Shown here piece by piece: positions 18,123 to 26,960 of a DNA stretch of 64,000 nucleotides. The DNA comes from Thermococcus sp. MAR1 (GTDB lineage Archaea > Methanobacteriota_B > Thermococci > Thermococcales > Thermococcaceae), in contig NZ_SNUF01000001.1 of assembly GCF_012027305.1 (NCBI RefSeq), forward strand, positions 186,001-250,000, written 5' to 3'. A program made the translations under genes and the position numbers. Position 1 is the first letter of the stretch. Every line of letters starts with the position of its first letter. The notes beneath the pieces were generated by a model. That model had not been told where the DNA came from and searched no databases. It worked only from the letters and a program-made list of their open reading frames with translations.

Positions 18123-18124
18123 TG

Positions 18125-18202
18125 TGGCGGGCCGGACGGGATTCGAACCCGCGGCCACGGGGTTAAAAGCCCCGCGCTCTAACCAGGCTGAGCTACCGGC
18201 CC
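18125..18202 (-). tRNA. tRNA-Lys (anticodon TTT), CCA encoded
   Basis: Read on the minus strand: acceptor GGGCCGG pairs with CCGGCCC, D arm GCTCAGCCTGGTTAGAGC, anticodon arm GGGGC-TTTTAAC-CCC region giving TTT, T arm CGGGTTCGAATCCCG, discriminator G and encoded CCA (18127-18125). Confidence 0.95.
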
Positions 18203-18226
18203 ACGCCCGATGGGATAACTGCGAGG

Positions 18227-18240
18227 AGATTTTATAAGCT
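18227..18240 (-). promoter_or_regulatory. Promoter of tRNA-Lys
   Basis: On the minus strand AGCTTATAAAATCT contains a clear TATA box (TTATAAAA) about 30 bases upstream of the mature tRNA 5' end. Confidence 0.6.
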
Positions 18241-18326
18241 TTGCCCCGGAAACTTTGTGCAGGCAAGCTTCCCTGCTGCGAAAACTACTTAAACATTTTT
18301 GGCCAACCTAACAACAGGTGAGGTCG

Positions 18327-18761
18327 TTGGTAAGCAAGAGGGAAGAGGAATATCTCGAGACCATGTATATCCTTCACAAGAACAAGGGCGTAATAAGGGT
18401 CAAGGACATCGCCAAGATGATGCGCGTCAAGCCACCGAGCGTGGTGGATGCCCTGAAGAAGCTCTCGGATAAGGGACTGGTGGAGTACGAGAAGTACGAC
18501 CGGATTCTGCTCACCGAGGAGGGCAGGGAGATAGCCGAGGCAACCTACTCGAAGCACCTGCTCCTCACGCAGTTCTTCATCGACATCCTGGGCATTCCGC
18601 CGGAGATAGCCGAGCACGACGCCTGCCAGTTCGAGCACTACGTCAGCGAGATAACCGTGCAGAGGATAAGGGAGTTCGCCCAGTTTATTCAGGAGCAGTG
18701 CCCCTATGTCCTCAAACAGTTCATAAAAGAGAAGCTGGCCGAGAACGCCGAATCCAAGTGA
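18327..18761 (+). CDS. DtxR/MntR-family metal-dependent transcription regulator
   Basis: A 144-residue DNA-binding regulator: an N-terminal winged helix-turn-helix (EEEYLETMYIL, then IRVKDIAKMMRVKPPSVVDALKKLSDKG, VEYEKYDRILLTEEGREIAE) and a helical metal-binding dimerisation domain with AEHDACQFEHYVS, where Glu, His, Asp, Cys and a second Glu-His are candidates to bind Fe2+ or Mn2+. It lacks the SH3-like third domain. I choose the TTG at 18327, placed correctly after GGTGAG (18317-18322); the in-frame GTG at 18318 overlaps that site. A TATA-like CTTAAAC lies at about 18289. No metal transporter is directly adjacent. Confidence 0.85.
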   Translation: MVSKREEEYLETMYILHKNKGVIRVKDIAKMMRVKPPSVVDALKKLSDKGLVEYEKYDRILLTEEGREIAEATYSKHLLLTQFFIDILGIPPEIAEHDACQFEHYVSEITVQRIREFAQFIQEQCPYVLKQFIKEKLAENAESK

Positions 18762-18803
18762 TTCCCCCAAACTTTTGCTATTCTTTAAGAAAGAAAAGTG
18801 GAA

Positions 18804-20141
18804 TCAAAAGACCCCGCCGAGGTAGGCGAAGTACGCCACGAATATCAGAGACAGGACGTACATCAACGGGTGTATCTCCTCTTTTCTGCCACTGAAGAGC
18901 TTGAGTATCGTGTAGCTGATGAAGCCTATGCCTATTCCATCGGCTATCGAGTAGGTGTAGGGTATGGTTATGAGCACGAGGAAGGCTGGAATCGCCTCGG
19001 TGTGGTCCGTGAAGTTCACTTCCTTGATGGCGCTCAGCATGTAGTAACCCACTATGACGAGTGCCGGAGCCGTTGCGAAGGCCGGTATGGCCTGAGCCAG
19101 CGGTGCTATGAAGAGGCCTATGCCAAGGAAGAGCAGGCCGGTGACGAGCGCCGTCATCCCAGTCCTCCCGCCCTCCTCTATTCCGGCCGCGCTCTCGATG
19201 TAGGTCGTGACGGTTGAGGTTCCGAGGACTGCTCCCACGGTGGTGCCTATAGCATCTGTGAGGAGAACCTTTTCGGCGTCGGGAACCTTGCCCTCTCTAG
19301 TCAGAAAACCTGCCTTGGCGCTCAGGCCCGTAACAGTTCCCAGCGTGTCAAAGAAGTCCACCATGAAGAAGGCGAACACTACTCCTATCGCACCGACGTT
19401 GAGAAGGCCCTGGAGGTCCATCTGCATGAAGGTGTAGCTGATGTCCGGCGTTGAGAACAGGTGCTCGGGCCAGGGGGCCAGGCCGGTGACCCAGCCGATA
19501 ATGCTCGTGGCGAGGATTGAGATGAGCAGTGAGCCCTTAACGCGGAGGGCTATAAGAACCATCGTCAGGAACAGGCCGAAGAAGAAGAGCAGTATTTCAC
19601 CGCTGGTCAGTGCAGAGGCGTTGAGTCCCGTGAACTGAAGTACTCCCGCGTCATTCACGACCGCCGTGAGGAGACCCACGTCGTTCAGACCTATGAAGGT
19701 CAGGAAGAGACCTATGCCGGCTCCTATCGCATACTTCTGACTTATGGGTATCGCATGGATTATTGCGCTCCTCACCTTGGTGACGCTGAGGGCGATGAAG
19801 ATTAAACCCTCAACGAAGACCGCGGCGAGGGCAACGCGCCAGTCGTAGCCCATTCCCAGAACAACGCTGTAGGCGAAGTAAGCGTTTAACCCCATTCCCG
19901 GGGCGAGGGCGAAGGGCTTCTTGGCGTAGAGGCCCATCAGAATGGTCGCGAAGCCAGCGGCCAGAGCTGTGACGGCGACGAGTGAATTGAATGCCTCCTT
20001 ACCCATGGCATCGCTGAGTATAGCTGGGTTCACGAAGAGGATGTAGGCCATGGTCATGAAGGTAGTCATTCCGGCGAGCACTTCGGTTTTCATATCCGTG
20101 CCGTGCCTATCAAACTCGAAGTAGTTCTCAAACCATCCCAT
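18804..20141 (-). CDS. NCS2 family purine permease (AzgA-like)
   Basis: A 445-residue transporter of the AzgA branch of the NCS2 nucleobase family, moving adenine, guanine or hypoxanthine across the membrane. It has about 12-14 membrane segments and the family segments TTFMTMAYILFVNP near the start, LAPGMGLNAYFAYSVV, VDFFDTLGTVTGL and GTSTVTTYIESAAGIEEGGRTG. The start MGWFENYFEF at 20141 follows GGTGAAACTC. Upstream is a candidate operator (20200-20219) next to the TATA box CTTTAAAAAAGC. Confidence 0.92.
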   Translation of the reverse strand: MGWFENYFEFDRHGTDMKTEVLAGMTTFMTMAYILFVNPAILSDAMGKEAFNSLVAVTALAAGFATILMGLYAKKPFALAPGMGLNAYFAYSVVLGMGYDWRVALAAVFVEGLIFIALSVTKVRSAIIHAIPISQKYAIGAGIGLFLTFIGLNDVGLLTAVVNDAGVLQFTGLNASALTSGEILLFFFGLFLTMVLIALRVKGSLLISILATSIIGWVTGLAPWPEHLFSTPDISYTFMQMDLQGLLNVGAIGVVFAFFMVDFFDTLGTVTGLSAKAGFLTREGKVPDAEKVLLTDAIGTTVGAVLGTSTVTTYIESAAGIEEGGRTGMTALVTGLLFLGIGLFIAPLAQAIPAFATAPALVIVGYYMLSAIKEVNFTDHTEAIPAFLVLITIPYTYSIADGIGIGFISYTILKLFSGRKEEIHPLMYVLSLIFVAYFAYLGGVF

Positions 20142-20199
20142 GAGTTTCACCCCTTGAGTTGACTGATTTTTGCTAATAACTTGCTTTTTTAAAGATTTT

Positions 20200-20219
20200 T
20201 TTGACGTAAAAATGTCAAA
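20200..20219. promoter_or_regulatory. Inverted repeat upstream of purine permease promoter
   Basis: TTTGAC and GTCAAA form a perfect 6-bp inverted repeat separated by 8 bases, just upstream of the permease TATA (about 20187-20194). A repressor or activator site is plausible. Confidence 0.35.
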
Positions 20220-20263
20220 GAAAAGGAAGACGGAACGTAGGCACTATTTGGACGGGCGGAACC

Positions 20264-21172
20264 TTAACCCTCACCGCCCACCGCGGTGAAACCTTCCGCG
20301 TAGGCCTTCACGACTTCCTTTTCCTCAGCGAGTATCATGAGAACCCTGACCAGGTCCAGACCCTTCACCTGGGCGAACTCCACGTAGAGGTACCGTTCAC
20401 CTTTGCGGTAGAGTTTAACGCTGAGGGGCTTGAAGCAGTCGTTTTCCCTGGGTGTGGTCCAGAGTTCGGTCTCTTCGAAGCCCTGGGATTTGATGGAAGC
20501 ATCGAACCTCTCAATCAGCGTTTCTACAGGACAGGTGCAGGTTGCGTTCAGCTCTACCGGAGTCTCAAGGAAGAGGTGATAGTCCTTGAAGTCAGTCCAG
20601 GTCTTGGTTGGAGTCAAGACAGTAAATTTCCAGGTTGCGTTGGCCGTTGGAATGAACTTGACCGCGAAGTAGGCCTTTCCCGGCGGCAGTTCCAACCACC
20701 GCCCTTTTCTTCCATCCCAGCACTCCATTTCGTGTTTGGGAAAAGTCTCGTTAATCAAAGCTGCCTGGTAGAAGGATTGCCCGCTCTCCCTTCCCACCAG
20801 GGCCATTGTAAAGCCTCCCATGGAGCACGGCACAGTCAGGTTGAACTTCTCCGGCCAGTAGATGAGGTAGGCGTTCCAGCCTTCGGGTGGGGAGGTGTGG
20901 TTCATGTGGGGGTAAACGGCGAACCAGTCCTTCAGTGTGATTTCGGAGCCGTTGGTTACTTCGGTGATTCTATTGTCTATCCACCCGCTGATTTGGGCGT
21001 TTTTAGGGGTCTTGGAACTAACGTTGAGGTAACACGTAACGTCTGATTGGTTCATCGGCGGGTTTTCCTTCCGTGTGCTTGGATGGAAACTGTCTCCCAC
21101 CAGAACCGCCATTATCGCCAGTGCAAGGACCAGCAATAACGCGCCAGCAAGGGTCCTCCTCACTATCCCCAC
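20264..21172 (-). CDS. Secreted or membrane-anchored protein of unknown function
   Basis: No family recognised. The 302-residue product has a basic start and a hydrophobic N-terminal segment (about 6-25, TLAGALLLVLALAIMAVLVG) that would act as a signal anchor, then an extracellular domain rich in Asn-x-Ser/Thr sites with about six Cys (including CTC in NATCTCPVETLIE), suggesting glycosylation and disulfides. The C-terminal part is helical. ATG at 21172 is preceded by GGTGGGGAT. TATA-like GATTAAATAGG lies at about 21193-21203. It stands alone between the purine permease and an ABC transporter. Confidence 0.6.
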   Translation of the reverse strand: MGIVRRTLAGALLLVLALAIMAVLVGDSFHPSTRKENPPMNQSDVTCYLNVSSKTPKNAQISGWIDNRITEVTNGSEITLKDWFAVYPHMNHTSPPEGWNAYLIYWPEKFNLTVPCSMGGFTMALVGRESGQSFYQAALINETFPKHEMECWDGRKGRWLELPPGKAYFAVKFIPTANATWKFTVLTPTKTWTDFKDYHLFLETPVELNATCTCPVETLIERFDASIKSQGFEETELWTTPRENDCFKPLSVKLYRKGERYLYVEFAQVKGLDLVRVLMILAEEKEVVKAYAEGFTAVGGEG

Positions 21173-21217
21173 CTGCTCTATGTTGGGGATCTCCTATTTA
21201 ATCATTTCCATTGTTAA

Positions 21218-21260
21218 GAGTGAGAGGTTTAATGGCAGTGAGTTAAACTGCATCTCACTC
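21218..21260. terminator. Long nested hairpin at the end of the ABC ATPase gene
   Basis: GAGTGAGA (21218-21225) pairs with TCTCACTC (21253-21260) and, inside it, GTTTAA (21227-21232) pairs with TTAAAC (21243-21248) around a 10-base loop. It covers the stop codon of the minus-strand ABC ATPase gene. It may end that transcript or act in the leader region of the next gene. Confidence 0.4.
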
Positions 21261-22265
21261 CGCTTCGAGCACCGAGAAGTTCCTCACCTCGACATCTACC
21301 CTCGCTGGTATCTCCTCCACGATGAAGGGCAGCTCGTCGAGGAAGCGCTCCGCGAGGATAACACTGCCTTCGATTTCAAGCTTGAGCCTTATCCTCCCCG
21401 GCAGGAGTTCGTAGTCGATGATTTCGGCGGTATCGCCGGGTTTTACGTAGGCACTCTCCGGCCTGAAGAAGATTCTCACCTTCCCCTCTCTTCCGACGTC
21501 AAAGCACAAGTTATTGAGACAGGCCCTCCCGTTTTCCGCTTTAAGCTCCAGTATGTTGCTTAAGCCCAGAAAGCGCGCCACGAACTCGGTCTTTGGACGG
21601 TAGTAGAGCTCCAGCGGTTTCCCTACCTGCTCAACTCTTCCAAAGTTCATAACGGCAATCCTGTCGCTTACCGCCATCGCCTCCTCCTGGTCGTGGGTGA
21701 CGTATATCGTCGTTATGCCGAGCTCGCGCTGGATTCTCTTTATCTCTCCCCTCAAACGCTCCCTTATCTTGGCGTCGAGGTTGCTGAGGGGCTCGTCCAG
21801 GAGTAGCACATCGGGCTCAACCACCAAAGCCCTCGCGAGAGCTACGCGCTGCTGTTGTCCACCGCTCAACTGCTCCGGATAGCGGTTTTCTAATCCAGAA
21901 AGGCCGACCAGCTCAAGCGCCCATCTCACCTTCCTTTCGATTTCGGCCTTCGGGAGCTTTTTCATCTCCAGCCCGAAGGCGATGTTTTTGAAGACCGTCA
22001 TGTGTGGAAACAGCGCGTAGTCCTGGAAGACTATGCCTATCCCGCGCTCGTAGGGGGGCAGATCGTTCACTGGCCTTCCATCGAATAATATCTCTCCCTT
22101 ATCCGGCTTTTCAAAGCCCGCTATCATTCTGAGCGTCGTGGTCTTTCCGCAGCCGCTAGGCCCGAGGAGCGTGAGAAACTCGCCGTCCTTAACTTCCAAC
22201 TCGCTTATCTCAAGCCGGAAATCCTCCCACTCCTTGAGGACTCCTCGCAGCTCTACCCTCACCAT
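21255..22265 (-). CDS. ABC transporter ATPase, FbpC/PotA/ThiQ type
   Basis: A 336-residue ATPase of the CUT/FbpC/PotA class, energising the adjoining permease. Walker [11 protein letters not shown]-loop [13 protein letters not shown], signature LSGGQQQR, Walker [12 protein letters not shown] and switch His in [11 protein letters not shown] are all present; the C-terminal TOBE-like domain covers about 240-336. The start overlaps the permease stop by 7 bases, preceded by GGTGAGG. Substrates in this class include Fe3+, thiamine, polyamines and phosphonates; sequence alone does not decide. Confidence 0.88.
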   Translation of the reverse strand: MVRVELRGVLKEWEDFRLEISELEVKDGEFLTLLGPSGCGKTTTLRMIAGFEKPDKGEILFDGRPVNDLPPYERGIGIVFQDYALFPHMTVFKNIAFGLEMKKLPKAEIERKVRWALELVGLSGLENRYPEQLSGGQQQRVALARALVVEPDVLLLDEPLSNLDAKIRERLRGEIKRIQRELGITTIYVTHDQEEAMAVSDRIAVMNFGRVEQVGKPLELYYRPKTEFVARFLGLSNILELKAENGRACLNNLCFDVGREGKVRIFFRPESAYVKPGDTAEIIDYELLPGRIRLKLEIEGSVILAERFLDELPFIVEEIPARVDVEVRNFSVLEAE

Positions 22266-23884
22266 ACTTCCTCACCTACCCTCTCGATTATCAGGAAACT
22301 GAGCGTTGAAACCGCCATAAGGAGAACTGATAGGGCAGAAGCAGAGCCGAACTGCCTCGCCCCGAGGAACTTGTATATGGCCACGGTCATGGTGGTGTAC
22401 TCTGGTTTGGCCAGCATGTAGGTCGCTCCCAGCTCGGCTATGCTCATGGCGAAGGCGAATATCGCGCCGACGATGACCCCACCCAAAGCCAGCGGAAGCT
22501 CCACCCTCAGGAAGGCCTTCCACTCTTTGGCTCCCAGGCTCAGCGCCGCCTCCCAGAGGTTCGGTCGTATCTTCTTTAAGGAGGTGGAAACCGCCCTTAA
22601 GACGAAGGGATAGGCTATGACGGTGTGGGCGGCGATGATTATCCAGGCGGTGAAGTAGAGCCTCGTGCTGTGGAAGACCCTTATGTATCCCAGACCGAGG
22701 GTTATGGCTGAACTCGCCAGCGGGAGCATAACCAGGACGTCAAAGAGCCTTTTGGCCTTAAAGTCCCAGCGGTGGAGGGCGTAGGCTATTGGCAGAGCAA
22801 CGAGAACAGACAGAAATATCGTCGCCAGGCCGAAGGTCAGGGAGTTCCTTACCGCGTCGAGCGTTGTCGCCCCGAACATCGGGTTGTACTCGGTCGAGAA
22901 TATCCTCCGGTACCATTCGAGGCTCCAGGCATCATTGAAGCGCAGGGAGTCGTAGAGGACAGCTAAGAGCGGGGAAACTATGAAGAGGAAGATGATTATG
23001 GAATAGACCCCAACGAACAGTCCCTTGAGGCTCAGCCAGTCACGCCTCGTGAAGGGGCGGGGCTTTCTAAATACGCGCTGCTCCTCGCGCTTGGCGTATG
23101 CATCAAGCGCCCTAAGATAGAGGTACATGAAGCCCATGCTCAGGATTATCTGGATTATTGCCAGTGCCGAGCCGGTCTTGAAGTCCAGGAGCACCATTAT
23201 CGAGGTGAAGATGTCCACCTCTATGGTGGCATAGCGGTAGCCGCCGATAATGAGGGGAATCGAGAAGCTCAGGAAGCAGAAGACAAAAGTCAGCATCGCG
23301 GAGGCAAAAATCGCCGGGGAAATCATCGGGAGGGTAACCTTTCTGAAGAGCGTCCAGCCTTTGGCCCCGAGTGCCATCGCCGCCTCCTCGTAGTGAGGAT
23401 TAACGCGCTGCCAAAGCGACGAGACCATGCGGATAACTATAGGGAAGTTGTAGAAGGCGTGGGCGAGGAGGATTCCCTTCCAGGAGTAGAGGATTCCAAG
23501 GTCTCGGCCTATGAGCCCGGTTATGAAGCCGCTTTTTCCGAATAGGAGTATGTAGCCAAGGGCCACCATCACGCTGGGCATGACGAACGGGACGGTTAGA
23601 ATCGCCTTTATGGTGCCCTTTCCCGGAAAATCATAGCGGGCGAATATGTACGCCCCGGGAAGGCCGAGTGCAAGGGTAAGGAGGGTTGAGGCTATCGCCT
23701 GCCCTATCGTGAAGGCTATGACCCTCCTGTGGTAGTCGTTGGCCAGAACGGCGGAGATGTGCCTAAGGGTGAGGCCGTTCTCCCAGAGGCCGGTTTTTAG
23801 AATACTGGCTAACGGGACGTAGAAGAAGACCACGAGGAAGACCAGCGGGATGAGCAGGAAGAGCTTCGAGAGCCTTGACCCCAT
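22259..23884 (-). CDS. ABC transporter permease, two fused BPD domains (FbpB/ThiP type)
   Basis: A 541-residue permease made of two tandem permease domains (about 1-270 and 290-541), each with about six membrane helices and an EAA loop: [23 protein letters not shown] in the first and [22 protein letters not shown] in the second. This fused architecture is that of FbpB and ThiP, partners of Fe3+ or thiamine importers. The ATG at 23884 is about 25 bases after the TATA ACTTATAAACC, so the message is probably leaderless. No solute-binding protein gene is next to it in this window. Confidence 0.88.
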   Translation of the reverse strand: MGSRLSKLFLLIPLVFLVVFFYVPLASILKTGLWENGLTLRHISAVLANDYHRRVIAFTIGQAIASTLLTLALGLPGAYIFARYDFPGKGTIKAILTVPFVMPSVMVALGYILLFGKSGFITGLIGRDLGILYSWKGILLAHAFYNFPIVIRMVSSLWQRVNPHYEEAAMALGAKGWTLFRKVTLPMISPAIFASAMLTFVFCFLSFSIPLIIGGYRYATIEVDIFTSIMVLLDFKTGSALAIIQIILSMGFMYLYLRALDAYAKREEQRVFRKPRPFTRRDWLSLKGLFVGVYSIIIFLFIVSPLLAVLYDSLRFNDAWSLEWYRRIFSTEYNPMFGATTLDAVRNSLTFGLATIFLSVLVALPIAYALHRWDFKAKRLFDVLVMLPLASSAITLGLGYIRVFHSTRLYFTAWIIIAAHTVIAYPFVLRAVSTSLKKIRPNLWEAALSLGAKEWKAFLRVELPLALGGVIVGAIFAFAMSIAELGATYMLAKPEYTTMTVAIYKFLGARQFGSASALSVLLMAVSTLSFLIIERVGEEVW

Positions 23885-23968
23885 GGGGACAACTCGGTTT
23901 TGTAGGTTTATAAGTCTTGATTGGGCAAGGTTGTTAAATCCGGCATGCTATTTATCACCGGTGATACC

Positions 23969-25015
23969 ATGAAGGCTCCCGAGCTGGGGATAAGGATAGG
24001 TCGCTACGAGCACGGAAGGAGAAATTCAATAGCCGACCTGGGGGTTAAGGTTGGCAACTCAACGATAATCGAGGGAGACGATATTAGAACTGGAGTTACA
24101 GTCCTCGTCCCGCCGGTGGGGAACCCCTTCAGGGAGAGGCTCTTCGCGGGGGTTTACACCTTCAACGGCTTTTCCAAACCGATCGGGTTTATCCAGGTGG
24201 AAGAGCTCGGCTATCTCGAAACTCCAATAGCTTTAACCAGCACGCTCAACGGCTACCGCGTTGCGGACGCGCTGATAAGCCTCTGGGCCAAAGAGAACCC
24301 CGAAGGGATATCTGTCAATCCCCTCGTGATGGAGTGCAACGATGGCTACCTGAACGATAATAAAAAGCGTGCCGTTAAGGAGGAACACGTCTTTGAGGCC
24401 TTCAAAAACGCTTCACTCGACTTCGAGGAAGGTTCGGTTGGAGCTGGCACCGGTATGAGCGCCTTTGAGTTCAAGGGCGGTATAGGGTCATCCTCTAGGA
24501 TTGTTGAGGTTGGTGGCGAGGAGTACACCGTTGCGTCACTCGTCCTCAGCAACTTTGGCAAGAGGGAAGATTTAATCATAGCGGGCGCTCCCGTCGGCCT
24601 TGAGCTGAAAGACTATCCCGGAAGGGGGCTCTCCATGAGGGGGAGCATATCGATTGTAATCGCCACAGACGCGCCCTTAACCTCTCGCCAGCTGGCCAGA
24701 CTGGCAAAGAGGGCAGTTCTGGGGCTTGCCAGGACAGGCTCCTACGGTCACAACGGGAGCGGGGACATAGTCCTGGCCTTCTCGACGGCCCAGACCGTCC
24801 CGGGCGGTAAGGAAGTCCAGTCAATAGGCTTCTTGCCCGACGACGCGCTCAACAGGCTCTTTATAGCAGTGGCGGATTCCACGGAGGAGGCGATAATAAA
24901 TTCCCTCCTGCAGGCCAGGACGATGGAGGGCAGAAACGGCAGGATCCGCTACGCCCTTCCGGTTGATAGGCTTGTGGAGATCATGGAAAGATACGGGAGG
25001 ATTGAGAGGGCTTAA
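23969..25015 (+). CDS. DmpA-family (P1/S58) aminopeptidase
   Basis: A 348-residue self-processing N-terminal nucleophile peptidase related to DmpA and beta-peptidyl aminopeptidases. The precursor is expected to cut itself before a Ser in the motif GIGSSSR (residues 171-177), preceded by GAGTGMSAFEFKGG; further hallmarks are VGVTVLVPP-like TGVTVLVPPVGNP, NGYRVADAL, LVMECNDGYLND and TGSYGHNGSGDIVLAFSTA. It would release N-terminal residues from short peptides in the cytoplasm. The start at 23969 follows GGTGATACC. Four bases of its 3' end overlap the convergent nfo gene. Confidence 0.9.
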   Translation: MKAPELGIRIGRYEHGRRNSIADLGVKVGNSTIIEGDDIRTGVTVLVPPVGNPFRERLFAGVYTFNGFSKPIGFIQVEELGYLETPIALTSTLNGYRVADALISLWAKENPEGISVNPLVMECNDGYLNDNKKRAVKEEHVFEAFKNASLDFEEGSVGAGTGMSAFEFKGGIGSSSRIVEVGGEEYTVASLVLSNFGKREDLIIAGAPVGLELKDYPGRGLSMRGSISIVIATDAPLTSRQLARLAKRAVLGLARTGSYGHNGSGDIVLAFSTAQTVPGGKEVQSIGFLPDDALNRLFIAVADSTEEAIINSLLQARTMEGRNGRIRYALPVDRLVEIMERYGRIERA

Positions 25016-25857
25016 ATCGGTATCTCCTCGTATTTCTTCTTCATCAGGATTGCATCGCCTTCGATGTTCGGGCTTTCGCTTATGACGACGCCCTTAACGC
25101 GGAACTCCTTGAGGACCCTGAGCAAATCCTCCCAGTTCATGTCGCTTTCCCCAAGGTTCAAGTGGTTCCTCTCCCCCTTTGCTGTATAGTTTATGCCGCT
25201 TATGTGGATGTGCATGTTGTCTAAGGCATCTCTTCCAAGGCGGTCCTCCATCAAGGAGAGCATCTCACGCCATTCTTCAACGCTGTTGCATTTGCCTTTG
25301 TTCCTGGCATGGGCGTGGGCGAAGTCTATCGTCGGCAGGACCATCTCTATCTCTTCGCTCAGCTTCACCAGCTCCATCAGGTCTCCGAACTGGGTTGGCT
25401 TGCCGGTCAGCTCGGGCCTTATCCACACCTCTATGCCTCTGTCCTGAAGGTTCTTTACGATGTCCTTTATCTCGCCTTTGATTTTTTCGTAGACCTTCGC
25501 AGGGTCCTGCTTGAGGTAGTAACCGGCGTGGAAAACAACACTCCAGCCGCCCGCTTCATGGAGCCGCTCGGCGCTCTGGATTATTCTCCTCTTGCTGGCC
25601 TCGATCTTGGCCTTCTCGGTCGCGTTGAGGTTGATGTAGTAAGGTGCGTGGGCCGTCAGGAGAACGTCGTGCTTCTTCGCCACGTACTTTATTTTCTTGG
25701 CCAGCTCCGGTTTTAGATTGACCCCCCTGACGAACTCAAGCTCCATCGCATCGAGCCCGAGGTTTCTCACGTGGATTATTCCGTCTATAGTTGAACGTTT
25801 TGGGGTTGAGATGGGTATTCCTGCGGTGCCGAATCGAAGCCTGTCAACTTTAAACAT
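25012..25857 (-). CDS. nfo: Endonuclease IV-type AP endonuclease
   Basis: A 281-residue TIM-barrel zinc hydrolase of the endonuclease IV family, which incises DNA at abasic sites in base excision repair. Metal-site segments can be followed: LLTAHAPYYINL, VVFHAGYY, IRPELTGKPTQFGDL, PTIDFAHAHARN, MHIHISGINY and VISESPNIEGDA, so the trinuclear site appears complete. The start at 25857 is six bases after GGTG. Between TATA and RBS lies a perfect 8-bp inverted repeat (25873-25892), suggesting transcriptional control. Confidence 0.9.
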   Translation of the reverse strand: MFKVDRLRFGTAGIPISTPKRSTIDGIIHVRNLGLDAMELEFVRGVNLKPELAKKIKYVAKKHDVLLTAHAPYYINLNATEKAKIEASKRRIIQSAERLHEAGGWSVVFHAGYYLKQDPAKVYEKIKGEIKDIVKNLQDRGIEVWIRPELTGKPTQFGDLMELVKLSEEIEMVLPTIDFAHAHARNKGKCNSVEEWREMLSLMEDRLGRDALDNMHIHISGINYTAKGERNHLNLGESDMNWEDLLRVLKEFRVKGVVISESPNIEGDAILMKKKYEEIPI

Positions 25858-25872
25858 GCTCATCACCCAAAA

Positions 25873-25892
25873 GAATTAGGGGAACCTAATTC
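25873..25892. promoter_or_regulatory. Operator-like inverted repeat over the nfo start region
   Basis: GAATTAGG (25873-25880) and CCTAATTC (25885-25892) form a perfect 8-bp inverted repeat with a 4-base spacer. On the minus strand it directly follows TATA-like GGTTTATGA and precedes the GGTG of nfo, where a repressor would block initiation. Confidence 0.5.
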
Positions 25893-25898
25893 ATAAAC

Positions 25899-26960
25899 CT
25901 ATCGCTCGATTTTCGTCCCGAGGATATCCTCGAGCTTTGCCAGGTTCTCATCCAGCTCCTTCTCCAGGTGCTCAAGCTTACGCTTGAGCTTCCGTATTTC
26001 GGCTTCCTTCTCTTCGATGAGCCTCTGAATCTCCCAGATTTCCTTTTTCATGGCCTCCCCTTTGGCCAGAATCTCGTCCCTCTTCCTTTCAAGTTCGGAG
26101 AGCCTCTTCCTCTCCCTTTCGATGGCATCTGCCCTCTCTTTGAGATTCTCTATCAACCACTGGGCGGTTTTCTTGTATTTGCCGTCGAGCCTTGGGTATA
26201 TCCTCTGGAGCAGGGAAATTGACTCGTCCGGCTTCTTGATAGCCACGGAACTATCCCTCACGAGTTCGTCCGCTATCGGCTCGTGGAGGCGCATCCGCTT
26301 TATTGGTTTCTGGAGCTTCGAGGCCTTCGAGCGGACTTCCATTTCGACAGTTCGGAGCGATGAGGAGAGACTTTTTATATTCGCCTCAAGCTCCCCCAAC
26401 CCATGTTCCCTGTAGAACTCATCCAACTCCTCTTTCTTTGCTTCCAGCTCCTTCTCCAGCTTCAGCTTCTCCTTCTCCGCGGTGGCAATTCTTTCCCTCG
26501 TTATCTCCTCTTCCTTAAGGAGCTCCCTAAGTCTGAGGTTGGGCAGCCCCTTTCTACCCAGCTCGTTGTAGTATCTCATATACTCATCGTTGAGCTCCTT
26601 CAGAAGCCTGTTTATCGCGTAAACATCCTTCTCGAAGATTATGAGGAGATACTTTCCGTGTCCTACGTGGAGCCTGGCTAAATCCGGAAGGCGCTTTCCG
26701 AGGTCCTCCATGTCACTTATACTGCTCAGTGCATTCCTCAATGCCGTGACGTAGTTCTTCTTCTCCGCGGTTACGATTTTCTTTATCTTGTCGTCCACGT
26801 TTTTGGGAACGTCCTTCTTCTCCAGAGAGTTTATTCTCTTTAGAATCTCCTGGATTCTCTTCTCAAGGTTCTTCCTGTACTTCTTTCTGACCTTTTCGAC
26901 TTCTTTCTCGGCCTTCTTCTTCCTCTTTTCATACTCATCAAGCGCTCGTTCCAGTCTCAA
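25899..26960 (-). CDS. Coiled-coil protein of unknown function
   Basis: A 353-residue, highly charged protein composed mainly of long heptad-bearing helices (about 1-65, 150-230 and 280-353), such as RKKKAEKEVEKVRKKYRKN and EKEAEIRKLKRKLEHLEKEL, with a shorter non-coiled region in the middle (about 65-130, 235-275). There is no signal peptide, ATPase motif or hinge, so it is not an SMC or Rad50. It overlaps the DUF373 membrane protein gene by 23 bases and so is translated from the same message. Confidence 0.65.
   Translation of the reverse strand: MRLERALDEYEKRKKKAEKEVEKVRKKYRKNLEKRIQEILKRINSLEKKDVPKNVDDKIKKIVTAEKKNYVTALRNALSSISDMEDLGKRLPDLARLHVGHGKYLLIIFEKDVYAINRLLKELNDEYMRYYNELGRKGLPNLRLRELLKEEEITRERIATAEKEKLKLEKELEAKKEELDEFYREHGLGELEANIKSLSSSLRTVEMEVRSKASKLQKPIKRMRLHEPIADELVRDSSVAIKKPDESISLLQRIYPRLDGKYKKTAQWLIENLKERADAIERERKRLSELERKRDEILAKGEAMKKEIWEIQRLIEEKEAEIRKLKRKLEHLEKELDENLAKLEDILGTKIER

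Noticed and set aside
20142-20263. Purine riboswitch in front of the permease gene
   Set aside because: The leader is short and AT-rich with no aptamer-like three-way junction; only an inverted repeat is visible.
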